Part shown: positions 51,943-61,026 of the stretch, piece after piece | Layout of the letters: the number at the start of each line of letters is the position of its first letter | How positions within the stretch are numbered: position 1 is the stretch's first letter | Origin: SIG603 sp963621245 | GTDB lineage: Bacteria > Bacillota > Clostridia > Oscillospirales > Acutalibacteraceae | Direction of reading: 5' to 3' | DNA length: 64,000 nucleotides | Assembly (NCBI GenBank): GCA_963621245.1 | Contig: CAVFCW010000009.1 | Coordinates: forward strand, 1-64,000 | The notes under the pieces: model-generated | The model's database searches: none | Told to the model about the DNA's origin: nothing | What the model saw: the letters and a program-made list of their open reading frames with translations, nothing else | Position numbers and translations under genes: made by a program

Positions 51943-52026
51943 TGGTGCGCGAGACGGGACTTGAACCCGTACGTCGTAGACACACGCACCTCAAACGTGC
52001 CTGTCTGCCAATTCCAGCACTCGCGC
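51943..52026 (-). tRNA. tRNA-Leu (anticodon GAG)
   Basis: A class II tRNA with acceptor GCGCGAG/CTCGCGC, D arm, anticodon stem CACGT/GCGTG with loop TTGAGGT (anticodon GAG), a long variable arm (TGTCTACGACGTA), T arm ACGGGTTCAAGTCCCGT, discriminator A and encoded CCA. Confidence 0.95.
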
Positions 52027-52081
52027 ATATTAAGTTTTGTTTTGTGATTTACATTTTCGTGTTCGTCACTCAACGATATTT

Positions 52082-52110
52082 ATTATACTCACTTCAAACT
52101 CATTTGTCAA
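52082..52110 (-). promoter_or_regulatory. tRNA-Leu promoter
   Basis: On the minus strand a perfect TTGACA, 17 bases, TATAAT, 56 bases upstream of the tRNA. Confidence 0.8.
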
Positions 52111-52153
52111 TACTTTTTTAAATTTTTTTTATTTTTTTCAAAAGCTTCTCAAA

Positions 52154-53500
52154 TCAGTTCAAATAAGCATTTCGAAACAGCACCAAATCGGAAGTATCCA
52201 AGCTCTCGTCGCCGTTCATATCGCCGGCCAAAATCTGAGCCTCATTTAATTCCGAACTGCCGATTAGATACTCCTCAAGGAGATACAAATCCTCGGTATT
52301 AACTGTTCCGCTGTTATTTATATCACCTTTTACGCAAATTGTCAAGCTTTTTTCTTCAAGGGAAATTATCATTCCCGTTTTCACCTTGCCGCTTGTCACT
52401 TTTTTGCCGTCAAAATAAATCTCCGCGCCCGATTCGCTTATAAGAGAAGACACATTCTCCCCCGCCTCAAGCATAAGAAATCCGCCGTTAATATTCCAAG
52501 ACTCTGGAAAATCTTTTTTCGTCTCGCTCTGTTCGTTTCTCACCGAGAAAGTATCGAACGGATAGTAAGAGACCTTTGAGCCGCTTATCGTGACTGCGCC
52601 GTTCTTGCCGACAGCAAAAATATTTTCATTAAGCGTGTAGCGAATATCAGCCTCGCCGTTTTTATCCACGTGTATTGCCGTTCTGCTTGCAGCCGCACCG
52701 ACAACACCGCCGTTTCCGTCGGAAATAAAATTGATCGCTTTTCTGCTTCCGGCAGACGACTCATAATCCGTCACGGAACCGACTTTGCAAACGGCACGAT
52801 TTTCTTCGAGTGAAAATAAATTTCCGCCCGCATCTATATAAGTCCCCGCACTGAGCATAAGCGTGGGGATATTCTGAACGTCAAATTCTCTTTCAAGCTT
52901 AAGTGCAGAGCCGGAAACGCCGTAACGCATAAGCTTGTTTTCGGCATAGACAAAGACTTTCTCACCGTATGTGAGGACGCACTTTATCCTGTCGGAAAAA
53001 TCAAGAGTCTCATTCACGCTGTTTGAAAAGCTTATTTTAAGCGTGCACGGTGAATTCATATCGGTGAAATAAACGTTTCCGTCCACGTCTGCGGTAATTT
53101 GATTTACATCACCGTAATTGCCGTCAATGGTTCTTTTGTTGCGCAGAACAAGACTCGACAAATCGCACTCACGCATCAAAATGCCGTTTGTCCCCGAAGA
53201 AAAAATATAAAGACTGTTATTTCTGAAAACCGCGCTCTTTGCTCCTCTTCCGAGGTTCACGGATTGAATGCCGAGCGTGCCGCCGCTCACTTCAAATTTA
53301 TAAACCGAACTGTCTGCAACAAGATAATTCTCATTGCCTATGCTCTCAAAAGCATAAACATTTCCCTTTGAGTTGTCAAAAAGCTCAAAGCCCGTTCCGT
53401 CAAATGCGTTTTTTGTCTCTGCCGAAGCACTAACAGTCGGCACAAAAACGAAAAAGAGCGCCAAAACAAAAAGTATCGAGACAAACCGAGACTTTTTCAT
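52154..53500 (-). CDS. Secreted dockerin protein with a repeat (propeller-like) body
   Basis: A 448-residue exported protein. A signal peptide ends near SASAE (residue 29). The middle (about 40-360) has repeated strands of GNxYxxD/E type, such as DVDGNVYFTDM and DAGGNLFSLEENRA, suggesting a beta-propeller. The last 58 residues form a type I dockerin with two calcium-binding repeats: GDINNSGTVNTEDLYLLEEYL and GDMNGDESLDTSDLVLFRNAYL, each given only in part here. Dockerins plug into cohesins of a cellulosome or cell-surface scaffold. There is no catalytic motif that I recognise. The ATG at 53500 fits the signal peptide; its ribosome binding site is weak. Confidence 0.85.
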   Translation of the reverse strand: MKKSRFVSILFVLALFFVFVPTVSASAETKNAFDGTGFELFDNSKGNVYAFESIGNENYLVADSSVYKFEVSGGTLGIQSVNLGRGAKSAVFRNNSLYIFSSGTNGILMRECDLSSLVLRNKRTIDGNYGDVNQITADVDGNVYFTDMNSPCTLKISFSNSVNETLDFSDRIKCVLTYGEKVFVYAENKLMRYGVSGSALKLEREFDVQNIPTLMLSAGTYIDAGGNLFSLEENRAVCKVGSVTDYESSAGSRKAINFISDGNGGVVGAAASRTAIHVDKNGEADIRYTLNENIFAVGKNGAVTISGSKVSYYPFDTFSVRNEQSETKKDFPESWNINGGFLMLEAGENVSSLISESGAEIYFDGKKVTSGKVKTGMIISLEEKSLTICVKGDINNSGTVNTEDLYLLEEYLIGSSELNEAQILAGDMNGDESLDTSDLVLFRNAYLN

Positions 53501-53535
53501 GACGCTCACTTCTTTCATTCAGAATATAATTATGT

Positions 53536-54528
53536 TTATTTCAGTAATTTTCTTGCCGCCTCAAAAAGGCCTGTCATATAATCGTCGTGAATATCGGGAA
53601 TCACAACGATATCGGGGAAATGCGCTTTGCCGACAAGCTTTGCCACGTCACTTTTCAAAAGCTCGAGGTTAATTTCGTTTGTTGCCGTTCCTCTCACGTA
53701 AACAACGTCAACACCGAGAAAAACGGTGCTGATAAAAATAAAATTCCTGAGTTTCGTGTTCGGATGAGCTTTAAGCTGAGTATCATCGACAAGCGAAAAT
53801 TTCTCGCCCGCAACATTTCTCGAAAACCTCGACGGGCCGTCAAGAACATCGCCGTTAACGACCACGCCAGCACCGAAAGATCCGCCCTCGGGACGGTATG
53901 CAAGCGACATAATATACGGCTTTTCACGCTTAGAATTGAGATATGTTCCCGCCGAAGTGAAATACATATCGTTTCCGACAATCAGTTTTATGCCGAATTC
54001 GTCCTCAAGAAGCGCCTTAAGGTTAATTCCCTCGAGAGAATCAAAGTCGCAGTGATCAACCACGCCGTTCTCATCTATCGAACCGGGAATTCCCAAAACG
54101 GCAAATCGCACCTTTGGAAATTCCGCAAGCGTACTGCTGAGTATCGTCCTGAGTTGTCCGGCCGCAATGGATCTGCTCGACTTGCAGTCAACTTCCTTGA
54201 GAATGTCCCCTTTGAAGTTGTAAACTCTGAGCCTCACGGCAGGCATATCACCGTTGTTGTCGGCATAAAAGCATATTATGTGCGTGTAGTCGGGGTTTAT
54301 GCAAAACTGTCTTGCGGGTCTGCCGCCGCTTGACTCCGCAAGCTCAAGCTCCGTCACGATTCCCATCTCGATAAGCTCTGAGAGCATCGAGGTACATGTG
54401 GCAAGAGAGAGCCCCGTTTTATTCGCTATTTGTTTTTTTGTCAGAATATCCGCTCCCATGAGCGTATCTCTTATCAAGCTTAAATTGAAATCCTTGATTT
54501 CTGCCGTATTCTTTGCCTGAGTGCCCAT
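53536..54528 (-). CDS. ROK-family transcriptional regulator, degenerate kinase domain
   Basis: A 330-residue regulator. An N-terminal winged helix-turn-helix (residues 10-70, TKKQIANKTGLSLATCTSMLSELIEMG, then GGRPARQF) is followed by an actin-like ROK domain (FAVLGIPGSIDENG, GIKLIVGNDMYFTSAGTYL). The zinc motif CxCGxxGCxE of true ROK proteins is absent, and the expected sugar-binding Glu and His cluster is not visible. It probably senses a ligand without catalysis. Such proteins control sugar genes. Its neighbour, the dockerin gene, starts 36 bases after its stop, so it may control that gene. Confidence 0.8.
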   Translation of the reverse strand: MGTQAKNTAEIKDFNLSLIRDTLMGADILTKKQIANKTGLSLATCTSMLSELIEMGIVTELELAESSGGRPARQFCINPDYTHIICFYADNNGDMPAVRLRVYNFKGDILKEVDCKSSRSIAAGQLRTILSSTLAEFPKVRFAVLGIPGSIDENGVVDHCDFDSLEGINLKALLEDEFGIKLIVGNDMYFTSAGTYLNSKREKPYIMSLAYRPEGGSFGAGVVVNGDVLDGPSRFSRNVAGEKFSLVDDTQLKAHPNTKLRNFIFISTVFLGVDVVYVRGTATNEINLELLKSDVAKLVGKAHFPDIVVIPDIHDDYMTGLFEAARKLLK

Positions 54529-54684
54529 AAGCCACCGTCTTTTCTAAACAAACACTGTCATACCATTAATTTCAGATAAATATACACCTATATTGCAATT
54601 ATACAACAGTTTATTTATTTTGTCATTATTTTTTGCGGCAAAAATAAATCTTTTTTCACACTAAGGCACTGATTTGTGCAATAG

Positions 54685-56046
54685 TTATGCAACATTTTTC
54701 ATAAACTTTCTGTAAGCAATCCACCACATTACGCCGAGAACCAAACTTGAAACTGCCCAGCTTATCGGGAAGCAGTAATATATCGTCTCGATTGTTCTGT
54801 GTGCCGGAAAAACCGTGAAGAGCCAGAGAAGTCTCAAGCCGCAAATGCAGATTATCATGGTGATGGTAGGCGTCGTGGAAATTCCCATTCCTCTGAGGGA
54901 AGCGATGAAAACATCCATAATGGCGTTGAGCCAAAGGAAGAACACGACCCAAGTAATTCTGACAAGACCGACCGAAATGACCTGTGCGCTGTCTGCACTT
55001 GAAGTGTAAAGACCGAGAAGCGGCGTGCCAAAGCTCCAAACGATAAATCCGAGCAAGAATGCAACGCCCGCATTCAAAAGCATGGTTATAGCGGTTATCT
55101 TCTTTATCGCCTTGTAATTTCCGGCACCGATGTTTTGGCTGATAAATGTCATGGTTGCGCTCGAGAATGTCATTCCGACATAGACGAAAGTCTCTATGTT
55201 TGAAGCTGCCGAGTTGCCCGCAACGATTACGGATGAATCGAAAGAATTTATCGACGACTGTACAACGAGGTTTGAGAGTGCAAACATAGCTTGCTGTATT
55301 CCGGCGGGGATACCTATTTTAAGAATATCGATGCTTATCGCTTTATCAAGCTTAAATTTTGAGAAATGAAGCTTTGTTGCGTCTGTCTCCCTGAAAAGCG
55401 TGAGAACCACCAAAACGCTCGAAAGAGCATTGGAAATTGTTGTTGCGAGAGCAACGCCCGCTACGCCCATATGAAACACTATAACTAAAACAAGGTTGAG
55501 TATGATATTTAAAATTCCGCTGACCGAGAGATAATAAACGGGTCTTTTGGTGTCGCCCTTACTTCTGAGAACAGCCGCACCGAAATTATAGACGAGAAAG
55601 AAAATCGCACCGCTGAAGTAAATTCTTAAATAAAGCACGCTTAAATCTATAATGGAACTCGGCGTGCTCATCATCTGAAGAAGCGGCTTTGCGAAAATAA
55701 GGCCGATTATCGTGAGGATAACTCCGCTGATAAGCGAAAGCATCATCGAGGTGTGAACCGACTTTGAAACGCCCTCGTCGTCCTTAGCACCGAAATACTT
55801 TGCGATAACAACATTCGCTCCCATGGCAAGGCCATTGAACATCGTGACCATGAGAAAGCAAAGCGAACCCGTTGCACCGACAGCCGCCAAAGCATTGTCG
55901 CCCGCAAATCTTCCGACAACTATCGTGTCAGCCGTATTGAAGCACATCTGCAAAAGCGTGGTTATCATGAGCGGCACGGAAAATTTAATCACGTTTTTAA
56001 AAAGGTGGCCGTTCACCATATCGATTGAGTGATTGTTTTTCGCCAT
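54685..56046 (-). CDS. MATE-family exporter
   Basis: A 453-residue, twelve-span MATE protein of the DinF/NorM type. It opens LMITTLLQMCFNTADTIVVGRFAG, the typical first-helix and loop pattern, and the second half repeats the fold. Its substrate is unknown. AGGAGG precedes the ATG. The longer distance to the ROK gene and its own promoter indicate separate transcription. It is clearly a different paralogue from the MATE gene at 12608-13990. Confidence 0.9.
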   Translation of the reverse strand: MAKNNHSIDMVNGHLFKNVIKFSVPLMITTLLQMCFNTADTIVVGRFAGDNALAAVGATGSLCFLMVTMFNGLAMGANVVIAKYFGAKDDEGVSKSVHTSMMLSLISGVILTIIGLIFAKPLLQMMSTPSSIIDLSVLYLRIYFSGAIFFLVYNFGAAVLRSKGDTKRPVYYLSVSGILNIILNLVLVIVFHMGVAGVALATTISNALSSVLVVLTLFRETDATKLHFSKFKLDKAISIDILKIGIPAGIQQAMFALSNLVVQSSINSFDSSVIVAGNSAASNIETFVYVGMTFSSATMTFISQNIGAGNYKAIKKITAITMLLNAGVAFLLGFIVWSFGTPLLGLYTSSADSAQVISVGLVRITWVVFFLWLNAIMDVFIASLRGMGISTTPTITMIICICGLRLLWLFTVFPAHRTIETIYYCFPISWAVSSLVLGVMWWIAYRKFMKNVA

Positions 56047-56133
56047 TTTCTTTCCTCCTTAATACTCCTAAGTATGAAATAATTTATTCATTAATATATT
56101 CTTCAAAAATTCTCCAAGCGTGTTTGCAATATG

Positions 56134-56161
56134 ATTATATATTGTAAAATTTTTTAGTCAA
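56134..56161 (-). promoter_or_regulatory. MATE gene promoter
   Basis: On the minus strand TTGACT, 16 bases, TATAAT, about 90 bases upstream of the gene. Confidence 0.7.
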
Positions 56162-56258
56162 GCACACGCGTTAAAGTGATAAATTTCCAAATATTTTACT
56201 TGGGTTACGGCTATACTTAATTATCTCAGAGCATATGAGGGGATTATATTTGCAAGAG

Positions 56259-56296
56259 AAAAGCGGGATAAAACCCGAAGATTTTATCCCGCTTGA
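56259..56296 (-). terminator. fba terminator
   Basis: AAGCGGGATAAAA pairs with TTTTATCCCGCTT around an 8-base loop and is followed on the minus strand by TTCTCTTG. Confidence 0.85.
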
Positions 56297-56321
56297 CGAC
56301 TTTATTGATTTTTATTGTCAA

Positions 56322-57185
56322 TTATGCCTTATCAACAGAACCGAAGAGCTCCATCTTCTCTTTTACTGTAGCCTTGATAGCCTCAAAGCCCGGTGCGAGA
56401 AGCTTTCTGGGGTCGAAGCCCTTGCCCTCGAGATCTTTGCCAGCCTCGATATAAGCACGTGTAGCCTCCTGGAATGCAAGCTGGCACTCTGTGTTAACGT
56501 TGATCTTGGAAACGCCGAGTGTGATTGCCTTCTTGATCATGTCTGCAGGAATACCTGTGCCGCCGTGAAGAACGAGAGGCATAACGCCTGTCTTCTGCTG
56601 AACTGCATCGAGAGTCTCGAAAGAAAGTCCCGGCCAGTTGGCAGGATACTTACCGTGAATGTTACCGATACCTGCTGCGAGCATATCTACGCCGAGATCT
56701 GCAATAGCCTTGCACTCGTCGGGATCTGCGCACTCGCCCATACCGACAACGCCGTCTTCCTCGCCGCCGATTGAACCGACTTCAGCCTCGATTGAAAGAC
56801 CGAGCTTGTGAGCAACAGCTACGAGCTCCTTTGTCTTCTCGATGTTCTCCTCGATAGGATAGTGAGAACCGTCGAACATGATAGATGTGAATCCGGCCTT
56901 GATGCACTTGTAGCATCCGTCATATGTGCCGTGGTCGAGGTGAAGAGCAACAGGAACAGTGATTCCGAGGCTCTCGTCCATTGCCTTAACCATAGCTGCA
57001 ACAGTCTCAAAGCCTGTCATGTACTTACCTGCACCCTCAGATACACCAAGGATAACCGGGCTGTTGAGCTCCTGAGCTGTGAGAAGGATTGCCTTTGTCC
57101 ACTCAAGGTTGTTGATATTGAACTGACCGACAGCATAATGGCCGGCTTTAGCTTTCTTAAGCATTTCGGTTGCTGATACTAACAT
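56322..57185 (-). CDS. fba: Class II fructose-bisphosphate aldolase
   Basis: Cleaves fructose-1,6-bisphosphate in glycolysis and uses zinc. The 287 residues include the zinc/active-site strings LHLDHGTYDGCYKCIKAGF near 82-100, FDGSHYPIEEN, AEVGSIGGEED, GIGNIHGKYP and LVLHGGTGIP. Tagatose-bisphosphate aldolase (gatY/kbaY) is a close alternative, but the single copy next to a strong promoter fits a glycolytic role. Confidence 0.93.
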   Translation of the reverse strand: MLVSATEMLKKAKAGHYAVGQFNINNLEWTKAILLTAQELNSPVILGVSEGAGKYMTGFETVAAMVKAMDESLGITVPVALHLDHGTYDGCYKCIKAGFTSIMFDGSHYPIEENIEKTKELVAVAHKLGLSIEAEVGSIGGEEDGVVGMGECADPDECKAIADLGVDMLAAGIGNIHGKYPANWPGLSFETLDAVQQKTGVMPLVLHGGTGIPADMIKKAITLGVSKINVNTECQLAFQEATRAYIEAGKDLEGKGFDPRKLLAPGFEAIKATVKEKMELFGSVDKA

Positions 57186-57219
57186 AATACTTCCTCCAAA
57201 GCAGAAATTTTGTATCTAC

Positions 57220-57248
57220 ATTATAATTCACATAAGGCTAAATTGCAA
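57220..57248 (-). promoter_or_regulatory. fba promoter
   Basis: On the minus strand TTGCAA, 17 bases, TATAAT, 35 bases upstream of the gene. Confidence 0.75.
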
Positions 57249-57348
57249 GCTTTAATCTATTTTTGGGGAAAAATCGGGGTTTAATTCATATACTTTCAAT
57301 ATATCGATATTGCCAATACAATTAAGCGTTATGTCGATTAAAAAGCGC

Positions 57349-57513
57349 TTATTCGTTTGGTTTCTCTTTTCCCGTCAACAAATAGAAAAGTCCTTCGTCA
57401 AATTCATCCCGAAACCATAGTCATAATGACCCGATACGGCAAACTCTTCCGCTTTGTCTTTTTGCTCATCGATTTTATCAAATTCTTGATTGTTTATCTC
57501 TTTGTTCCTTCAA
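57349..57513 (-). pseudogene. Small gene broken by two compensating frameshifts
   Basis: A 165-base stretch beginning with TTG at 57513 (AAAGGAG five bases upstream) and ending TAA at 57349-57351. The length is a multiple of three. Read straight through, it contains several stops. With one shift near 57490 and a reverse shift near 57405, it reads as an acidic 54-residue protein. That reading has pieces such as EFDKIDEQKDKAEEFAVSGH and DEFDEGLFYLLTGKEKPNE. The family is unknown. It lies in the 418-base gap between the exporter operon and fba; the rest of that gap holds only the fba promoter and a terminator. Confidence 0.5.
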
Positions 57514-57556
57514 ACAAGCTCCTTTCTTGCTTTTATTCTACTTTGCACAAAAGAAA

Positions 57557-57584
57557 AAGCAGAGACGCAAACGCATCTCTGCAA
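57557..57584 (-). terminator. Exporter operon terminator
   Basis: On the minus strand GCAGAGATGC pairs with GCGTCTCTGC around GTTT-like bases and runs into TTTTTCTTTT. Confidence 0.9.
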
Positions 57585-57603
57585 AATCTTTTGTGTTTTA
57601 AAA

Positions 57604-58866
57604 TCAATCGTGTCTCAAAGCGTCGATTGGGTTGAGGTTCGAAGCCTTAACAGCCGGGAAGAGTCCGAATATGACTCCGATGACCATTGAGAAGGCAACC
57701 GCAACAACCATTGCGGGAACACTCAGCGCAAACGGCGTTTGCATGACGTTTGAAATTACCTTAGCCAAGACGATACCGAAAATGATACCGATAACGCCGC
57801 CGAGACTTGTGAGCGCAACTGCCTCTGTGAGGAACTGTGCACGAATCTTTCTCTTCGGTGCGCCGATAGCAATTTTCAGACCGACCTCTCTGGTTCTCTC
57901 GGTGACGGAAACAAGCATGATGTTCATAACGCCGATACCGCCGACCAAAAGCGAAATACTTGCAATCCAAACAAGCATCTTGTTTGTCTCGTTGGAGAGC
58001 TCCTGCTGGTTTTTGAGATCCTGAAGCAGGTCTTCGTTCTTGTACTTGTAGGTTGTACCGCTCTGCTCGCTTGTCTGAACATAGTTGTTGAGGTAATCGG
58101 CAACTGCCTTGCCCGCTGCCGACATATCGTTTGTCGAAGCAGCTTTTACAACAACGTTCTGAGCCTCATCAAAGTTATAGAAGTTAGCCCAGTCGGACTG
58201 TAAAAGGTAAATAATGCCCGTTGTCGAGTTATTCGAGAAATAGTTCCAGTAATCTTCTTGCGACTCAATGTTTGGCTCGTAAGGATTTTGCTCCACTACC
58301 ACGCCGACAATAGTCGAGGGAACGCCCTTAATCTCGATTATCTTGCCGATAGGATTTTTTGAACCGAACATCGTGTTTGCCATTGTTGCGTCGATAACGC
58401 ACACATTGGAGTGATTCTTGATGTCTTTCTCGTTAAAAAGTCTGCCTTTTTTGACGAGGTATCCGCAAGTATCAAAATAATCGTTGGTCACGCCGTAAAC
58501 GCCTGCAGCGTACTGATCCGAACCGTAATAAATGTAGTTCTCGTTTCTCTGATTGTAAGAGGATGCAGCCGCAACATTTTCGATATTGCGAATGCCCTCC
58601 ATCATAGAATCGGTAACGGGATAAATTCCCTGAGCCGATTCATAATCGGAGTAAGTAAACGTCCAGCTGTCGCTGTAAATCTGAACGTGAACAAGGTTGT
58701 TGCCGTTACCGATAAGCTTTTCCTTAAGCCTTTCGTTAGTTCCCTGAATAGCCGAAACAATCGCAATAATAGCGGCAATACCGATGATAATTCCGAGCAT
58801 TGTGAGAAGTGAACGCAGCTTGTGGGACCAAATACCTTTAAATGAAAGTTTTAAATTTTCTATCAT
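57604..58866 (-). CDS. MacB-like ABC transporter permease
   Basis: A 420-residue permease with one N-terminal membrane segment (LRSLLTMLGIIIGIAAIIAIV), a large extracellular MacB-type periplasmic-core domain (about 50-270) and a C-terminal FtsX domain with three membrane segments. The FtsX domain includes the coupling string VSVTERTREVGLKIAIGA. It works with the ABC ATPase two genes upstream to export peptides, lipids or antibiotics. The stop is followed by the terminator at 57557. It starts four bases after the adaptor gene. Confidence 0.93.
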   Translation of the reverse strand: MIENLKLSFKGIWSHKLRSLLTMLGIIIGIAAIIAIVSAIQGTNERLKEKLIGNGNNLVHVQIYSDSWTFTYSDYESAQGIYPVTDSMMEGIRNIENVAAASSYNQRNENYIYYGSDQYAAGVYGVTNDYFDTCGYLVKKGRLFNEKDIKNHSNVCVIDATMANTMFGSKNPIGKIIEIKGVPSTIVGVVVEQNPYEPNIESQEDYWNYFSNNSTTGIIYLLQSDWANFYNFDEAQNVVVKAASTNDMSAAGKAVADYLNNYVQTSEQSGTTYKYKNEDLLQDLKNQQELSNETNKMLVWIASISLLVGGIGVMNIMLVSVTERTREVGLKIAIGAPKRKIRAQFLTEAVALTSLGGVIGIIFGIVLAKVISNVMQTPFALSVPAMVVAVAFSMVIGVIFGLFPAVKASNLNPIDALRHD

Positions 58867-58869
58867 ATT

Positions 58870-61026
58870 TTATCCCTCCGACGACTCTGTTTCTTCCGTG
58901 ACGCTCTCTTCGGTTACGGTCTCCTCTGCTTCGGCACTGTCCGCAGCATCGGTCAAACCTTCTTCATCGCTTATCGCCGATGCATCATCCAAAGAATCTA
59001 TCGATGAATCCGCCGATGAGCTGTTGCCTACGGGATTTCCGTCCTCATCCACGGCTTTTGCACCTTCCTTAGCGCTGTCGCCGTACGGGAATGCGAGCCA
59101 GTCGTCCATGGATACGTTGTTTGAGGTGATCTCCATAGCCAAACCGGAAATAATCTTTCCCGTTTCAACATAAGTTTTCTTAAGTCTGCCGTCAACAACC
59201 TTAAAGACATATGTTCCGCTGTTGTCGGTTCTGAAATACTCAGTCGAAATATAAAGCGACTGCGAGCCGTCCGAGCTTGATGACTGAGGATACTTAATGC
59301 TCAGGTAAGCGCCCTCGCTCAAATTATCGGCGTCATCGAGCAAGCCGATAAATGTATAGTTGGATTTTGACTGACTGCCGTCTGAGGAATCTGCGTTTTG
59401 ATCCATCGGGAACTGAGAAATAGAGAGAATCTTTCCCTTGTAGGTGCTGCCCGTATCCCATGAGCTTGCCTCAAAGCTGTCGCCCACGTTGATTTTGCCG
59501 AGCTGATCCTCGGTGATTGCCGACTTGATGTAAACGCCGTCAGCACCCGAAACCGTCATGAGCGGCTTGCTCTCCTCGATTGCAGCCTCTTTGTCGATAA
59601 CTTTCTTGACAACGCCGTTTACTTCACTGAGAACCGTTGCGTTGCTGAGAGCAAGCTTTGCTTTCTCGTAAGCGATTTTATCGGTCTTGAGTGTCGTATT
59701 TGCTGTGGCAAGTTCGTCCTCTGCGTCTGAAATAGCTTTTTTCAATTCGTCTGCGGTGTATGTGATTTCAGTCGAAACAACTCCGCCGTAATAGATGAAA
59801 TCGTCTTCTGTGATTTCATCCTCGTTTTCGCCCTCGCTTGACTCCTCGTCACCGTCGGGAATATCGATTGTATAGAAACCTGTCTCGTCGTTCACGCCGT
59901 CAAACTTCCAAGCCTTGATAATCTCGCCGTTCTCGTTGTCACCGACGTGCAGCTCGAATGTAGCGCAGAAAGGCTTATCGTAGCTTACGGGGTTTCCGTC
60001 ACGGGTTGTGTACATCTGTGCAGATGCCGATGAGCTCTCGCTTGAAGATTCGCTTGATGCCTCACTCGAAGCCTCGCTTGAGGTGCCGCTCTCCTCGGTC
60101 TCGGTAAGCGGAATGATTTTCGGGAAAAGACCCGAAACAAAATTCATAGCTTTAGCACTGATTGAAGCCGTCTCTGTCGAAGTATCGGGCACTTCTGTCG
60201 GCTCGATTGGCGGTGCTGCTGTCGGTTCTGCCGTAGGCTCTGCGGTGGGTTCCGCCGTCGGCTCTGCTGTAGGCTCAGCGGTAGGTTCGCTTGTAGGATC
60301 CGGCTCAACAGTCGGATCTGCCGAAGGCTCTGCAGACGGGCTCGGTGTCGGAGTTGCTGTCGGAGTCGGTGTAGCCGTAGCCGCAGGAACAAATCCGTAA
60401 ATTTTAGCAATGAAATCTTTTCTTATCACGCAGTCCTCGGTAATAAGGAAACGATAAGGATCGTCAACCGTACCTGTACCGGCAAACGGAACGGCATCAA
60501 GCGTTACCTTTGAATAGAGGTTTGCGTGACTGTCCGGTGTGGGAGTCGGAGTGACCTCCGGTTCCGGCGTGGTATCGTCATAATATCCGCCGCCACCATT
60601 ATCGCTGACGGGAGTTGTGTTCTTCAATTTCTGAAGAGCGGCTTCCTTTTTCTTGACGGCTAACTCGTCCTTCTGAACGGTAATTTTAGCCGACTGCTCC
60701 TGAAGTTCAAGAAGAGTTTTGTCGTAAGAAAGAAGCTTGTCGCCTATTTTAACCTTATCGCCCTCTTTGACATAAATCTCAGAGATGTTCTTTGTGGAAT
60801 CGACATAGACCGACTGGGTGTATTCCGTTGAAACAACACCGTAGGTTGAATCAACGCTGCCCCAAACCTCAGGGTCGACATATAAGTACGAAACCGGCTT
60901 AACGGTTGCCGTGACATTGTTCTCGCGGTTTTTCTTGACTATTGAAAGCGCACCGCCGATAATTCCGACAATAATGGCGCAAACAACCACTGAAACAATT
61001 ATTCTTTTAATGTTCTTTTTATTCAT
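58870..61026 (-). CDS. Exporter adaptor protein with a large Pro/Thr-rich insertion
   Basis: A 718-residue HlyD/MacA-like adaptor. An N-terminal membrane anchor (9-29) is followed by the lipoyl-type half EIYVKEGDKVKIGDKLLSYD near 85-102 and the first hairpin helix (105-135). The return helix (about 420-463, with ADELKKAISDAEDELATANTTL) leads to the second lipoyl half (VNGVVKKVIDKEAAIEESKPLMTV) and a barrel domain. Between the two helices lies an insertion of about 280 residues with PT/PE repeats. The tail is acidic. The ATG at 61026 overlaps the ATPase stop by 8 bases; a longer reading is not used. Confidence 0.88.
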   Translation of the reverse strand: MNKKNIKRIIVSVVVCAIIVGIIGGALSIVKKNRENNVTATVKPVSYLYVDPEVWGSVDSTYGVVSTEYTQSVYVDSTKNISEIYVKEGDKVKIGDKLLSYDKTLLELQEQSAKITVQKDELAVKKKEAALQKLKNTTPVSDNGGGGYYDDTTPEPEVTPTPTPDSHANLYSKVTLDAVPFAGTGTVDDPYRFLITEDCVIRKDFIAKIYGFVPAATATPTPTATPTPSPSAEPSADPTVEPDPTSEPTAEPTAEPTAEPTAEPTAEPTAAPPIEPTEVPDTSTETASISAKAMNFVSGLFPKIIPLTETEESGTSSEASSEASSESSSESSSASAQMYTTRDGNPVSYDKPFCATFELHVGDNENGEIIKAWKFDGVNDETGFYTIDIPDGDEESSEGENEDEITEDDFIYYGGVVSTEITYTADELKKAISDAEDELATANTTLKTDKIAYEKAKLALSNATVLSEVNGVVKKVIDKEAAIEESKPLMTVSGADGVYIKSAITEDQLGKINVGDSFEASSWDTGSTYKGKILSISQFPMDQNADSSDGSQSKSNYTFIGLLDDADNLSEGAYLSIKYPQSSSSDGSQSLYISTEYFRTDNSGTYVFKVVDGRLKKTYVETGKIISGLAMEITSNNVSMDDWLAFPYGDSAKEGAKAVDEDGNPVGNSSSADSSIDSLDDASAISDEEGLTDAADSAEAEETVTEESVTEETESSEG
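60214..60298 (-). repeat. 12-base tandem repeat coding for PTAE units
   Basis: About seven 12-base units with some drift encode tandem P-T-A-E (and P-T-S-E) units in the adaptor insertion. Such tracts vary in length by slippage. Confidence 0.8.
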
